Assembly (NCBI GenBank): GCA_035943635.1
Contig: DASZBX010000146.1
Span: 62,001 to 126,000, forward strand
From: DASZBX01 sp035943635
GTDB taxonomy: Bacteria > Actinomycetota > Actinomycetes > Streptomycetales > Catenulisporaceae
Length of the DNA: 64,000 bases
Direction: 5' to 3'
Shown here: positions 15,610-23,859 of the stretch, in pieces
Layout: each line of letters starts with the position of its first letter
How positions within the stretch are numbered: the first letter of the stretch is position 1
The notes under the pieces: model-generated
The model's input: the letters and a program-made list of their open reading frames with translations, nothing else
Database searches by the model: none
What the model was told of the DNA's origin: nothing
Made by a program: the position numbers and the translations under genes

Positions 15610-17499
15610 CTAGACCCAGGACTGGAACCACATATGGCTGGACCAGTCGACCGTACTGATCGTCTGCCCGGTATAGAGCGGGTAGAAGTAGATGAACAAC
15701 GCCACGACCGACACGACGATCGTCCCGGCCCCCGCCGCGCCCCACGACCGGCGTGCCGAGGACGCGTCCGCCCGGCCGAGCACCGCGCCCACGACCATCG
15801 TCGCCGACAGGGCCATGAACGGCGCGAACGCGACCGCGTAGAACGAGAAGATCGTGCGTTCGGCATAGTGCATCCACGGCACGATGCCCCACGCGATTCC
15901 GCACAGGATCGCCCCGGCCCGCCAGTCCCGCCGGGCGATCCAGCGCCAGAGCAGGAACAGGATCCCGGCCGTCGCGACCCACCACAGCAGCGGGTTGCCG
16001 AGCGCCAGCACTTCCTGCGAGCTGCCGTTCGTGCCCCCGCCGACGGGGCACGCGCCGTATCCCGGCTTCGGATCGCCGCAGTAGTAGAACGCGACCGGCC
16101 GGCCCATCACCAGCCACGACCACGGGTTCGACTGGTAAGGGTGCGGGACGTGCTGATTGGCGTTGAACAGGTACTGCTGGTCGACGTAGTGCCAGAGCGA
16201 CCGCAACGGATCGGTCCAGGCCGGCCAGAAATCCGACGGATTGCCGGCCGCCCAGAAACGGAAGTAGCCGCCGCCGTTCGAGGTGTCGAAGAACCACCCG
16301 GCATACGAGGCGACGAATGTGCCCACCATCAGCGCCGGCAGCGACAGGACCGCCCAGACCAGGTCGCGCAGCGCGGTGGACACCCTCGGCTCGCGCACCC
16401 CCACGGCCCGGCGCGCGCCCGCGTCCCACAGCAGGCTCAGCAGCACGAACCCGAAGCAGAAGAACACCCCGTTCCACTTGGTCGCCGCGGCCAGGCCCAG
16501 GCACAGGCCGGCCAGCAGCCGCCACGGCCGGATCCCGAGCCGCGGGCCGTGCTCCGACACCGGCAGCAGCCCGACGCCGCGTTCCTCGCGCCAGGCCGCG
16601 AACCGCGCCCGGGTCTGGTCCCGGTCCACCACCAGGCAGGAGAACCCGGCCAGGACCCAGAACATCAGCAGGCCGTCCAGCAGCGCCGTCCGGGCCATCA
16701 CGAACGCGAGCCCGTCGAACGCGAGGAACAGTCCGGCGACGGTGCCCAGCAGCGTGGAGCGGAACATCCGGCGGCCGGTGCGGGCCAGGATGTAGATCGC
16801 GACCGTGCCGAGCAGCGCCTCCATCACCCGCCAGCCGACCGGGTTGAACCCCCACAGCTTCTCGCCGGCGCCGATCACCCACTTGCCGAACGGCGGGTGC
16901 ACGACGTACTCCGGGCAGCCGTCCGGCACGCAGGTGAAGTCCGCGGCGCCGTTGTGCCCGAAGGCGCTGCCGGTGCCCGCGAGCGCGGCGTCGGACTTGG
17001 TCGCGACCCAGCTGTGCTCCCAGCCGTAGACGTACATCGACCAGCCGTCCTTGGCGTAGTACGTCTCGTCGAAGACGATCCCGTCCGGCTTGCCCAGGTT
17101 CCAGAACCGCATGAACCCGCCGATCAGGGTCACCGCCAGCGGCAGCACCCAGCCCGCGCCGCGGAAGAACTCGGGGTAGAACGCGGGCACCAGCCGCTCG
17201 CGCAGCGCGGACCTGGGCGGCGGGAAGACGGTCCCGGCCGGGCGCATCCAGTTCCGGCCGTGTTCCTGGCCCGGCCGGGGCCTGCGGCTGCCGGCCCGCG
17301 CGGCCGGGCCGCGCGTCGACGGTCCCGACTCGACCAGGCCGGAATGGTGCGGCGCCCGGCGCTGCGGGCCGAGGCCGTACACGGTCTCCGTGGTGTCGAC
17401 ATCGACCCGGCCGGGCCGGACCGCAACGTCCGCGAGGGCGACGGGGCCCGGGGCGTCCGGCTCGGGGCCCCCGCGGCCGGATCTGAGATCGCTGTTCAC
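15610..17499 (-). CDS. pmt: Protein O-mannosyltransferase (629 aa)
   Basis: This matches actinobacterial Pmt, a GT39 enzyme that moves mannose from polyprenyl-phosphate-mannose to Ser/Thr of secreted proteins. About 85 disordered residues precede the catalytic body. IVFDETYYAKDGWSMY carries the conserved Asp-Glu of the first loop, EYVVHPPFGKWVIG is the second conserved loop, and about ten membrane helices follow (for example LLGTVAGLFLAFDGLAFVMA). The C-terminus VDWSSHMWFQSWV is typical. The GTG start at 17499 is set by TAACAT ending exactly 7 nt upstream; the in-frame extension to 17547 would lie across this promoter. The secreted glycan enzymes further right could be its substrates. Confidence 0.9.
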   Translation of the reverse strand: MNSDLRSGRGGPEPDAPGPVALADVAVRPGRVDVDTTETVYGLGPQRRAPHHSGLVESGPSTRGPAARAGSRRPRPGQEHGRNWMRPAGTVFPPPRSALRERLVPAFYPEFFRGAGWVLPLAVTLIGGFMRFWNLGKPDGIVFDETYYAKDGWSMYVYGWEHSWVATKSDAALAGTGSAFGHNGAADFTCVPDGCPEYVVHPPFGKWVIGAGEKLWGFNPVGWRVMEALLGTVAIYILARTGRRMFRSTLLGTVAGLFLAFDGLAFVMARTALLDGLLMFWVLAGFSCLVVDRDQTRARFAAWREERGVGLLPVSEHGPRLGIRPWRLLAGLCLGLAAATKWNGVFFCFGFVLLSLLWDAGARRAVGVREPRVSTALRDLVWAVLSLPALMVGTFVASYAGWFFDTSNGGGYFRFWAAGNPSDFWPAWTDPLRSLWHYVDQQYLFNANQHVPHPYQSNPWSWLVMGRPVAFYYCGDPKPGYGACPVGGGTNGSSQEVLALGNPLLWWVATAGILFLLWRWIARRDWRAGAILCGIAWGIVPWMHYAERTIFSFYAVAFAPFMALSATMVVGAVLGRADASSARRSWGAAGAGTIVVSVVALFIYFYPLYTGQTISTVDWSSHMWFQSWV

Positions 17500-17623
17500 C
17501 CCGGATATGTTAGGGACCGGGCGGGCCGGGAGTCGCGCCCATACCAACAGCAGGGCAGATCACGCCTAAACCATTACCTAAGACCTCTGCCGAACCCGCC
17601 GGCCGTCGCAGGGGTCTACCGCT

Positions 17624-18157
17624 TCAGTGACCTGACTCACTCGGCGCCGGCCCGGCGCCGCCCGCCGGGCCGCGGTGCTCCGCGAACCGGTGCAGGATCC
17701 GGTCCAGGTCGGCGAGCTCGGCCGGGGGCAGTTGGCGCACGGCCTCGGGCGCGCGGGTCAGGATGCGGGTGGCGCGGGCCGCCTCTATCCGGCCCTGCTC
17801 GGTCAGCGCGACGATCCGGGCCCGGCGGTCGTCCGGGTGGATCGTGCGCTCGGCCAGGCCGCGCTGGACCAGTTCGTCGACCAGCACGGAGGCCCGCGGC
17901 GCGTCGGTGAGCAGCTCGGCCGCCAGTTCCTTGCAGGTCATCGCCCGCTTGCTGATCCGGCGCAGCGCCTTAACCTTGGCCAGGCTCATCCCGAGCGCCT
18001 CGACCGCTTCGCGCTGGCGCTCGTTGACGTGGACCAGGTCGCGCATCACCTCCCACACCCGGTCGGCCAGCGCGTCGTCGACCTCCTCGGCCTCGTCGGC
18101 CGAACGCGGCTGCACTGTCGCGGCGGACTGCGTCGTCCCCCTCTGAGCGGTTGCCAT
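17624..18157 (-). CDS. MarR-family regulator (177 aa)
   Basis: The winged helix covers residues 55-125 (LGMSLAKVKALRRISKRAMT, CKELAAELLTDAPRASVLVD, then the wing HPDDRRARIVALTEQG). It begins 5 nt after the exporter stop with GAGGA upstream, so it is the second gene of an exporter-regulator operon. In such pairs the regulator represses the operon and releases on binding the drug. The palindrome at 19737 before the exporter is its likely site. Confidence 0.88.
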   Translation of the reverse strand: MATAQRGTTQSAATVQPRSADEAEEVDDALADRVWEVMRDLVHVNERQREAVEALGMSLAKVKALRRISKRAMTCKELAAELLTDAPRASVLVDELVQRGLAERTIHPDDRRARIVALTEQGRIEAARATRILTRAPEAVRQLPPAELADLDRILHRFAEHRGPAGGAGPAPSESGH

Positions 18158-18162
18158 GGTCC

Positions 18163-19659
18163 TCACATCCCGGTCGTCGTCGGTCCGCCCTCGAACGCGG
18201 CGGCGGCCCGCTGCGCGGTCGCCCTCGCCCAGCCGCTGGTGGAGATGATACCAAGCGCGAGGACGCAGAGCCCGGATCCACTCATGATGTACCAGCCGAC
18301 CTTGGCCGCGTCGGTGAACGAGGTGTGCGCGGAGGCGTGCAGCCGGCTGGCCACGGTCGCGCCGATCAAGGCCACGCCGAGCGAGCTGCCCAGCTGCCGG
18401 CTGGTGGAGGCGAAGGCCGCCGCGACGCCGGCCTGCGAGCGCGGCATCCCGGACACCGCGGCGTTGGTGATCGGCGCGTTCACCAGGCCGAAGCCGATCC
18501 CGAACAGCGCGTACCAGACCAGCAGCACCGGCACGGACGTGGTCTGGGTGAACGTCGACATGCCGAACGCCGCAATGGTCAGCAGCGTGCCCGCGACGAC
18601 CAGCGGCAGGCGCGCGCCGCGGCCGGCCACCAGGCGGCCGGAGACCGGGGCGAAGATCGCGACCATGGCGGCCATCGGCAGCGTGCACAGGCCGGCCACC
18701 AGCGGCGAGTAGCCGCGGGCGTCCTGGAGGTAGAGCGCGTTGACGAACAGGAACCCGGACAGGCAGATGAAGGCGGTCACCGCGATCAGGGTGGCCCCGC
18801 TGAACGGGACGCTGCGGAAGAACCGCAGGTCGATCAGCGGCTCGGTCCGGCGCTGTTCGTAGACCACCAGCGCCACGATCGAGACGGCGGCGAGCGCGAA
18901 CAGGCCCAGGATCTCGGCCGAGGTCCAGCCGTGGCCGGGCCCCTCGATGATCGCGTAGATCACGGACGCGAGGATCACCACGACCAGGCTCTGCCCGACC
19001 GGGTCGATCCGGCGCGGGCGCGGGGCCCGGGACTCGGGCACGAACCGGGCGGTCAGCACCAGCGCGGCCAGCCCGACCGGCAGATTGACCCAGAACACCG
19101 AGCGCCAGCCGGCCGAGTCGACCAGCAGCCCGCCGAGCACCGGCCCGAGCGCCATGGACAGTCCGATCACCCCGCCCCAGACCCCGATCGCCCGGGCTCG
19201 TTCCTTGGGGTCGGTGAAGGTGTTGGTGATGATCGACATGGCCACCGGGTTGAGCATCGACCCGCCGAGCGCCTGGACGACCCGGAACGCGATCAGCCAG
19301 CCGAGGCTGGGCGCCAGCCCGCAGAGCACCGACCCGGCGGTGAACAGCACCAGCCCGATCTGGAAGATCCGCCGCCGGCCGACCCGGTCCGCGGTGGACC
19401 CGGCCAGCAGCAGGAAGCTGGCCAGGACCAGGGTGTAGGCGTCGATCACCCATTGCAGCCCGGCGACCTGCGCGTTCAGGTCCCTCTGGATCGACGGCAG
19501 GGCAATGTTCACGATGGTGACGTCGATGCCGACGATGAACAGGCTCATGCAGCAGATCGCCAGGATGAGCATCCGCCGGTTGCGGGACAGGGACGAACCC
19601 TGGGCGTCGGCCGGCGGGGAACCGGCTGCCGTGACGGTGGTGGGCGAGGACGCGGACAC
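18163..19659 (-). CDS. DHA2-family (EmrB/QacA-type) multidrug exporter (498 aa)
   Basis: Fourteen hydrophobic segments are visible. Motif A appears as ADRVGRRRIFQIG after the second helix, motif C as GPVLGGLLVDSAGWRSVFWV in helix five, and the first helix carries FIVGIDVTIVNIALPSIQ (Asp in helix one). These place it in the 14-TMS proton-drug antiporter family. It starts at GTG 19659 with GGGAG upstream. The MarR gene follows by 5 nt. Efflux of a toxic organic compound is the probable role; the substrate cannot be read. Confidence 0.9.
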   Translation of the reverse strand: MSASSPTTVTAAGSPPADAQGSSLSRNRRMLILAICCMSLFIVGIDVTIVNIALPSIQRDLNAQVAGLQWVIDAYTLVLASFLLLAGSTADRVGRRRIFQIGLVLFTAGSVLCGLAPSLGWLIAFRVVQALGGSMLNPVAMSIITNTFTDPKERARAIGVWGGVIGLSMALGPVLGGLLVDSAGWRSVFWVNLPVGLAALVLTARFVPESRAPRPRRIDPVGQSLVVVILASVIYAIIEGPGHGWTSAEILGLFALAAVSIVALVVYEQRRTEPLIDLRFFRSVPFSGATLIAVTAFICLSGFLFVNALYLQDARGYSPLVAGLCTLPMAAMVAIFAPVSGRLVAGRGARLPLVVAGTLLTIAAFGMSTFTQTTSVPVLLVWYALFGIGFGLVNAPITNAAVSGMPRSQAGVAAAFASTSRQLGSSLGVALIGATVASRLHASAHTSFTDAAKVGWYIMSGSGLCVLALGIISTSGWARATAQRAAAAFEGGPTTTGM

Positions 19660-19736
19660 TGGCGCTCCCAGGAGGAGGAGGGACGGGGACCGGGCGCGGG
19701 TGGGCGGACCCGCGCAGGTCTATTCATGAGACTCTA

Positions 19737-19747
19737 ACAATAATTGT
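19737..19747. promoter_or_regulatory. MarR-type palindrome upstream of the exporter
   Basis: ACAATAATTGT is a perfect palindrome with 5-bp arms around one base, in an AT-rich island 78 bp upstream of the exporter start. On the minus strand TTGTAC (19757-19752) and TAGAGT lie to either side, so a bound repressor would cover the promoter spacer. Confidence 0.5.
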
Positions 19748-19811
19748 GAGTGTACAACTAGTTCGGGGTGGGCCGCCAGCCGCATCGGTCGCCATGGTCG
19801 GGAGCGGCCGG

Positions 19812-20034
19812 TCACCAGGGAACCGGGCCGTCCGAATCGGTGAACGTGCCGGTCAGCTGGTTGTCCTGGGTTGACGACCCGGTCAGCAGCGCGGCCCGCA
19901 CGATCGCGGCGGCGCCCTGAGGCTTTGTCGGCGTCGCGTGCGCCGAGGTAGACGGTGTGCCCGGCGGCGAGCAGTTGGCGTGCGGTTTCGTAGCCGAGGC
20001 CCTTGTTGGCCCCGGTGATCAGTGTTGTCGTCAT
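19812..20034 (-). pseudogene. Collapsed SDR: N-terminus joined to C-terminus
   Basis: The frame starts MTTTLITGANKGLGYETARQ and continues AAGHTVYLGARDADK, a perfect SDR nucleotide-binding start. Immediately after, in a different frame, come GAAAIVRAALLTG and GTFTDSDGPVPW followed by a stop, the usual C-terminus of this SDR group. About 150 residues, including the catalytic Tyr/Lys, are missing, and the join changes frame. The remaining 223 bp cannot encode an enzyme. It is the divergent partner expected for the XRE regulator at 20136. Confidence 0.75.
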
Positions 20035-20135
20035 GCCTCCACCTTGCGGGCGTGATGGGTGGGCAACAACTGCATCCGTCTTCCTGGTAACGGCAGTACC
20101 AGGCGCGCGGCGGGGCTGGTTGGGATGATGGACGG

Positions 20136-20990
20136 ATGAACGGCCAGACGGTGAACGGCGCGGGCGAACTCGGCACGATGCTGCGCGCGTGGCGGGATCG
20201 GATGAGCCCGGGGCAGGTCGGGCTGTCTGTGAACGCGCCGAGGCGGGCCGCGGGGTTGCGGAGGGAGGAGTTGGCGGTTCTGTCGGGGGTGTCGGCGGAT
20301 TATCTGGTCCGGTTGGAGCAGGGGCGGGCCACGGCGCCGTCGGCTCAGGTGTGCGCTGCGCTGGCGAGGGCGCTGCAACTGTCCGATGTCGAGCAGTCGC
20401 ACCTGTTCCGGCTCTCCGGGCATGCCGGGGGCGACGGTCTGATCAGTAGGCAGATTCCTGCGAGTGTTCGCAGGCTGACGGAACGCTTGGATGACCATCC
20501 GCTGGCCGTGTACGACGCGATGTGGAATCTGGTGCTGTGGAACCGGTTGTGGGCTGCGTTGTTGGGCGACCCGTCGGTTCTGGCCGAGTATGAGCGGAAC
20601 GTGTTGTGGCGGCATTTCGTCGGCGGGGGAAGCCGGGTGGAGCACGCGGGCGAGGACGGCGAGGCGTTCGAAGCGGCGGCGGTCGGCGACCTGAGGTCGG
20701 CAGTAGGCAGATATCCCGATGATTCCGACCTGCGCGGCCTGATCGAAGACCTGACCCGCGCGAGCAGCCGATTCCGCGAAGTCTGGGCCAGAAACGCCGT
20801 CGCACACCACGACCAGGCGACGAAGACGGTGATTCACCCGCAGGTCGGGAGAATCGAGCTGGATTGCGACGTACTGGCCAGCCAACGCGGCGACCTGCGG
20901 ATAGTCGTCTACACGCCGCACGCCGGAACCGACGCCGAGGCCAAACTCGATCTGCTGGCCGCTATCGGAGCCCAGACCGTCAAGGCCTGA
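20136..20990 (+). CDS. XRE-family regulator with MmyB-like ligand domain (284 aa)
   Basis: Residues 30-90 are a helix-turn-helix (RAAGLRREELAVLSGVSADY, LVRLEQGRATAPSAQVCAAL). Residues 110-280 are the MmyB-like domain (YDAMWNLVLWNRLWAALLGD), thought to bind a hydrophobic or fatty-acid-like ligand. In actinobacteria this regulator is usually divergent from an SDR gene that it controls; here that SDR is reduced to a remnant at 19812-20034. GATGAT ends 6 nt before the ATG. Third-position GC is a little lower than in neighbouring genes in the first 600 bp. Confidence 0.88.
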   Translation: MNGQTVNGAGELGTMLRAWRDRMSPGQVGLSVNAPRRAAGLRREELAVLSGVSADYLVRLEQGRATAPSAQVCAALARALQLSDVEQSHLFRLSGHAGGDGLISRQIPASVRRLTERLDDHPLAVYDAMWNLVLWNRLWAALLGDPSVLAEYERNVLWRHFVGGGSRVEHAGEDGEAFEAAAVGDLRSAVGRYPDDSDLRGLIEDLTRASSRFREVWARNAVAHHDQATKTVIHPQVGRIELDCDVLASQRGDLRIVVYTPHAGTDAEAKLDLLAAIGAQTVKA

Positions 20991-20995
20991 TCGGG

Positions 20996-21030
20996 CCTGG
21001 GCCGAGCGCTCGGCCAGCGCTCGGCCCAGG
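20996..21030. terminator. Perfect 15-bp hairpin between convergent genes
   Basis: Arms 20996-21010 and 21016-21030 are exact complements around CGGCC. The hairpin lies 6 nt after the XRE stop and 26 nt before the stop of the convergent gene, so it can serve both. Confidence 0.75.
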
Positions 21031-21055
21031 TGGCAGTTCCTCAGCTGCGCCCGTC

Positions 21056-22474
21056 CTACTCCGAGGCCGACTCCGTCCCCGCCTGCGCCTGCGCGCCGAT
21101 GCCGGTGGCCTCGGCCAGTATCCGGGCCAGGTCTTCGGCCAAGCCCTGTTCGTCCATCGTGGCGCTGGGTTCGAACTTCTCGATCGGGATGACGTCCGGG
21201 CACTCGGCCCGGTGGGCCACCGCCTCGGGGTCCAGGTAGGCCTCGCGGAACTGGTCGACCAGGTCGGGCAGTTGTGCGTCCCAGGCCTCGTGGGCCGCGG
21301 CGGACAGGCCGCGGGTGTCGGCGGTGAAGTGCGCCCACGCGGTCAGGACCGGGGCGAACTGGTCGAGTTGGCGCTCGGTCAGGGCCAGGTGGTTGATGCT
21401 CTCGCCGTCCAGGGTCAGGGCCAGCGCGAGCGGACCGAAGCCGCACGGGCCGCGTTCGCCGACGACCGCCACGTCCGCCAGGACCGTCACCAGCTGACCG
21501 GCGAACTCCGGGTCGGCCAGGTCGGCGGCGCGCGGGGAGGCCAGGAAGCCGCCCACCGCCTCGCGGACCTGGGCGACGTAGTCGGTGGCGGGCTCGGAAT
21601 CGTGGTCGCAGCCGGCGCCATGGGCATGAACATGCGCGTGATCATGAGAGTGATCATGAGAGTGGTCATGATCGTGCTCGTCCTCATCCTCGATTGGCAG
21701 GAGCTCCAAGCGCACGGCGAGCAGCGGCCAGAACAGCTTCGGGTCGCTGAACTGGGCCTCCTCGTCGTCCTCGTCGAAGAAGTCCTCCGGTTCGCGGCAC
21801 AGCAGCAGTTCCAGCACGTCCTCCAGCCGGGTGCGGGCCTGCGCCGGGTCGAGTTCGATCTCGCGCATCGCCTGGGTGTCCGCGATCTCGGACTTCAGTT
21901 CCTCCGGGTCGAAACCGAGGTGCATGGTCAGAGTGACCAACTCCCGGCCTGCGCCGTGCATGATCAGCGCGGTCAGGACGTGCACCTCGCCGGCCCGGTC
22001 GAACGCCAGGCTGATCAGTTCGCGGTCGCCGAACTCGTCCGCGGCGGCGAACAGGCCGCAGGGGGACGGTTCGTGCGCGTTGGCCAGCCAGGCCGGTTCC
22101 TTCACGCCGCGCTCGGTCAGCGGTTCGGCGGCGGCCAGGGCCAGTTCGCGGGTCCACTCCTCGCCGACCGAGGCCAGCGCGCGCAGGGCGGCCAGGGCCG
22201 CGGGCCGGCGCTGGGATTCGAGGTAGTCGAGCAGGCCGGTCAGTTCGAGCTCGAACAGCTCGTCCGGGTCCGGCTCGGCCTCCGGCTCCTCCCAGGCGGC
22301 GTCGAACATGCTGCCGAGCAGGTCGGAGGCCCACAGTTCGGCCGCCAGGGGGTCGGTCAGGGCGACCAGCTGCTCCGCGTCGGCCAGCAGCGGCGCGAAC
22401 GGGGAGGCGGGCTCGGGCCGGGCCGGGTGGTGCACGGTGCGTTTGGGCTTGCGGCTACGGCTTACGGGACTCAT
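21056..22474 (-). CDS. Acidic protein with His/Asp-rich segment (472 aa)
   Basis: No known domain is evident. The protein is rich in Glu, Asp, Ala and Leu helices and starts with a basic patch (SRSRKPKRTVHHP). In the middle, about residues 262-290, there is a run of alternating His and Asp/Ser (HDHDHSHDHSHDHAHVHAH, then GCDHD) that looks like a metal-binding or metal-buffering loop. There is no signal or membrane segment. Proteins of this general type are widespread in Streptomyces relatives, but I know no function. The ATG is 6 nt after CAGAAT. It is transcribed alone towards the hairpin at 20996. Confidence 0.7.
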   Translation of the reverse strand: MSPVSRSRKPKRTVHHPARPEPASPFAPLLADAEQLVALTDPLAAELWASDLLGSMFDAAWEEPEAEPDPDELFELELTGLLDYLESQRRPAALAALRALASVGEEWTRELALAAAEPLTERGVKEPAWLANAHEPSPCGLFAAADEFGDRELISLAFDRAGEVHVLTALIMHGAGRELVTLTMHLGFDPEELKSEIADTQAMREIELDPAQARTRLEDVLELLLCREPEDFFDEDDEEAQFSDPKLFWPLLAVRLELLPIEDEDEHDHDHSHDHSHDHAHVHAHGAGCDHDSEPATDYVAQVREAVGGFLASPRAADLADPEFAGQLVTVLADVAVVGERGPCGFGPLALALTLDGESINHLALTERQLDQFAPVLTAWAHFTADTRGLSAAAHEAWDAQLPDLVDQFREAYLDPEAVAHRAECPDVIPIEKFEPSATMDEQGLAEDLARILAEATGIGAQAQAGTESASE

Positions 22475-22615
22475 GGGTCGATTCTGGCAGACCGGGCGGC
22501 CCGGGTCGGGCGAGTTGGGCGAGGTTGTGGACGACCGGCGGCCCGCCGCGATTGCCGGTGGATTGCCGGTGGGCGTGCCCGGCCTGCACCATCGTCCGGG
22601 TCCGCCCGGCCCTGA

Positions 22616-23857
22616 TCAGCGGTGGTACACCCGCTGCGCGTTGCCCTGGGCGATCATCAGGGCGATCCGGGCGGCCTCGTCCGGCGGCAGCGCCATCTCG
22701 CCGAGCAGGCCGCTCAGGCTCTGCCGGAACAGCACGGCGCCCAGGAAGAACAACTCGGGCAGGCCGTAGGCGTCGGAGGAGTACAGCACCTTGCCGTACG
22801 GGGCCAGTTCCAGCAGCTCGGCCAGCGCATGGCGGGCACGGTACCCGGTGTGCGGGATCGCGAGGCCCACGTCGCAGAACACGTTGTCGAACACCTGGGC
22901 CAGGTATCCGGCGTGCCGCTGGAACGGGTACGTGTGCAGCAGCAGGATCGGCACCTCGGTGGGCGCCAGTTCCCGCAGCAGCGGGGTCAGCAGCACCGGG
23001 TCGGACTCGCCGAGGTTCAGGTCGGCGTCGCCGAAACCGGTGTGCACCTGCAACGGCAGGCCGTTGTCGATGGCGCAGCCGATCAGGTAGCGGATGATGG
23101 TCGGGTCGGTCAGCCGGGGCCGGCGGGCCGGCGGGCGGTCCGGCGCGTGGTCGGCCTTGGCCTGGTCCGCGCGGGCGGAGCCGAGGAACCCGGACACGGC
23201 GTGCACCAGCGCGGCGCTGCTGGCCTGGCGCGGGGGCAGGGCCAGGCCGCAGCGGTATCCGGCGATGGTCTTGGCCGCGACCGCGCCGGGGGCCAGGCGG
23301 CCGATCGCGGCGGCGACCCGGTCCGGGAACTCGCCCGGCTCGATCGGCTCGGTGGCCAGTTCCTCGGCGATCGACTCCAGCCGCAGCACGCTGCGGGTCG
23401 GCACTTCGGCCAGTTGGCCCAACAGGCTCGGGTCGCTGGTCGCCCCGATCGGGCCGGTGTCCACGAACATGCCGGACAGCCCGGCCGCGGTCAGGAACCG
23501 GCGGCTGACCTCGGACCAGCCCAGTTCGGTGCGCCGTTCGAGGTACGCGTCGGGCGTGGCGAAGGGCTTGAGGCCGAGCACCGGCGCGCAGCGGCGGCGG
23601 ATCTCCATCCCGACGCCGGAGTCGAACAGGGTGCCGCCGCGCGGGCCGGCCGAGTTGCCCTCGGTCAGCAGGGCCTCGAAGGCCGGGCGGTCCAGGTCCG
23701 CGGTGACCACGCCGTGGCAGTGGTGGTCGAGCAGCGGCAGGGCGCTCAGGTCCGGGCCGGGACCGGTCTCGGTCCCGCTCTCGTCGTCCACCACGTGCTC
23801 ATGCCCCCATCGGTCTGCGGTCGGCCGGCCGGTCACCGGTCGCTCATGTCTGTCCAT
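22616..23857 (-). CDS. Amidohydrolase-superfamily enzyme, FluG N-domain type (413 aa)
   Basis: LLDHHCHGVV near the start is the metal-binding HxH of the amidohydrolase fold. LPLQVHTGFGDADLNL, ILLLHTYPFQRHAGYLA and VLYSSDAYGLPELFFLG give the later His and Asp ligands. The pattern resembles the amidohydrolase half of FluG/glutamine-synthetase-linked enzymes. No signal peptide is present. It begins 2 nt after the stop of the upstream MFS gene, so the transporter probably imports or exports its substrate or product. The substrate is unknown. Confidence 0.82.
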   Translation of the reverse strand: MDRHERPVTGRPTADRWGHEHVVDDESGTETGPGPDLSALPLLDHHCHGVVTADLDRPAFEALLTEGNSAGPRGGTLFDSGVGMEIRRRCAPVLGLKPFATPDAYLERRTELGWSEVSRRFLTAAGLSGMFVDTGPIGATSDPSLLGQLAEVPTRSVLRLESIAEELATEPIEPGEFPDRVAAAIGRLAPGAVAAKTIAGYRCGLALPPRQASSAALVHAVSGFLGSARADQAKADHAPDRPPARRPRLTDPTIIRYLIGCAIDNGLPLQVHTGFGDADLNLGESDPVLLTPLLRELAPTEVPILLLHTYPFQRHAGYLAQVFDNVFCDVGLAIPHTGYRARHALAELLELAPYGKVLYSSDAYGLPELFFLGAVLFRQSLSGLLGEMALPPDEAARIALMIAQGNAQRVYHR

Positions 23858-23859
23858 GA

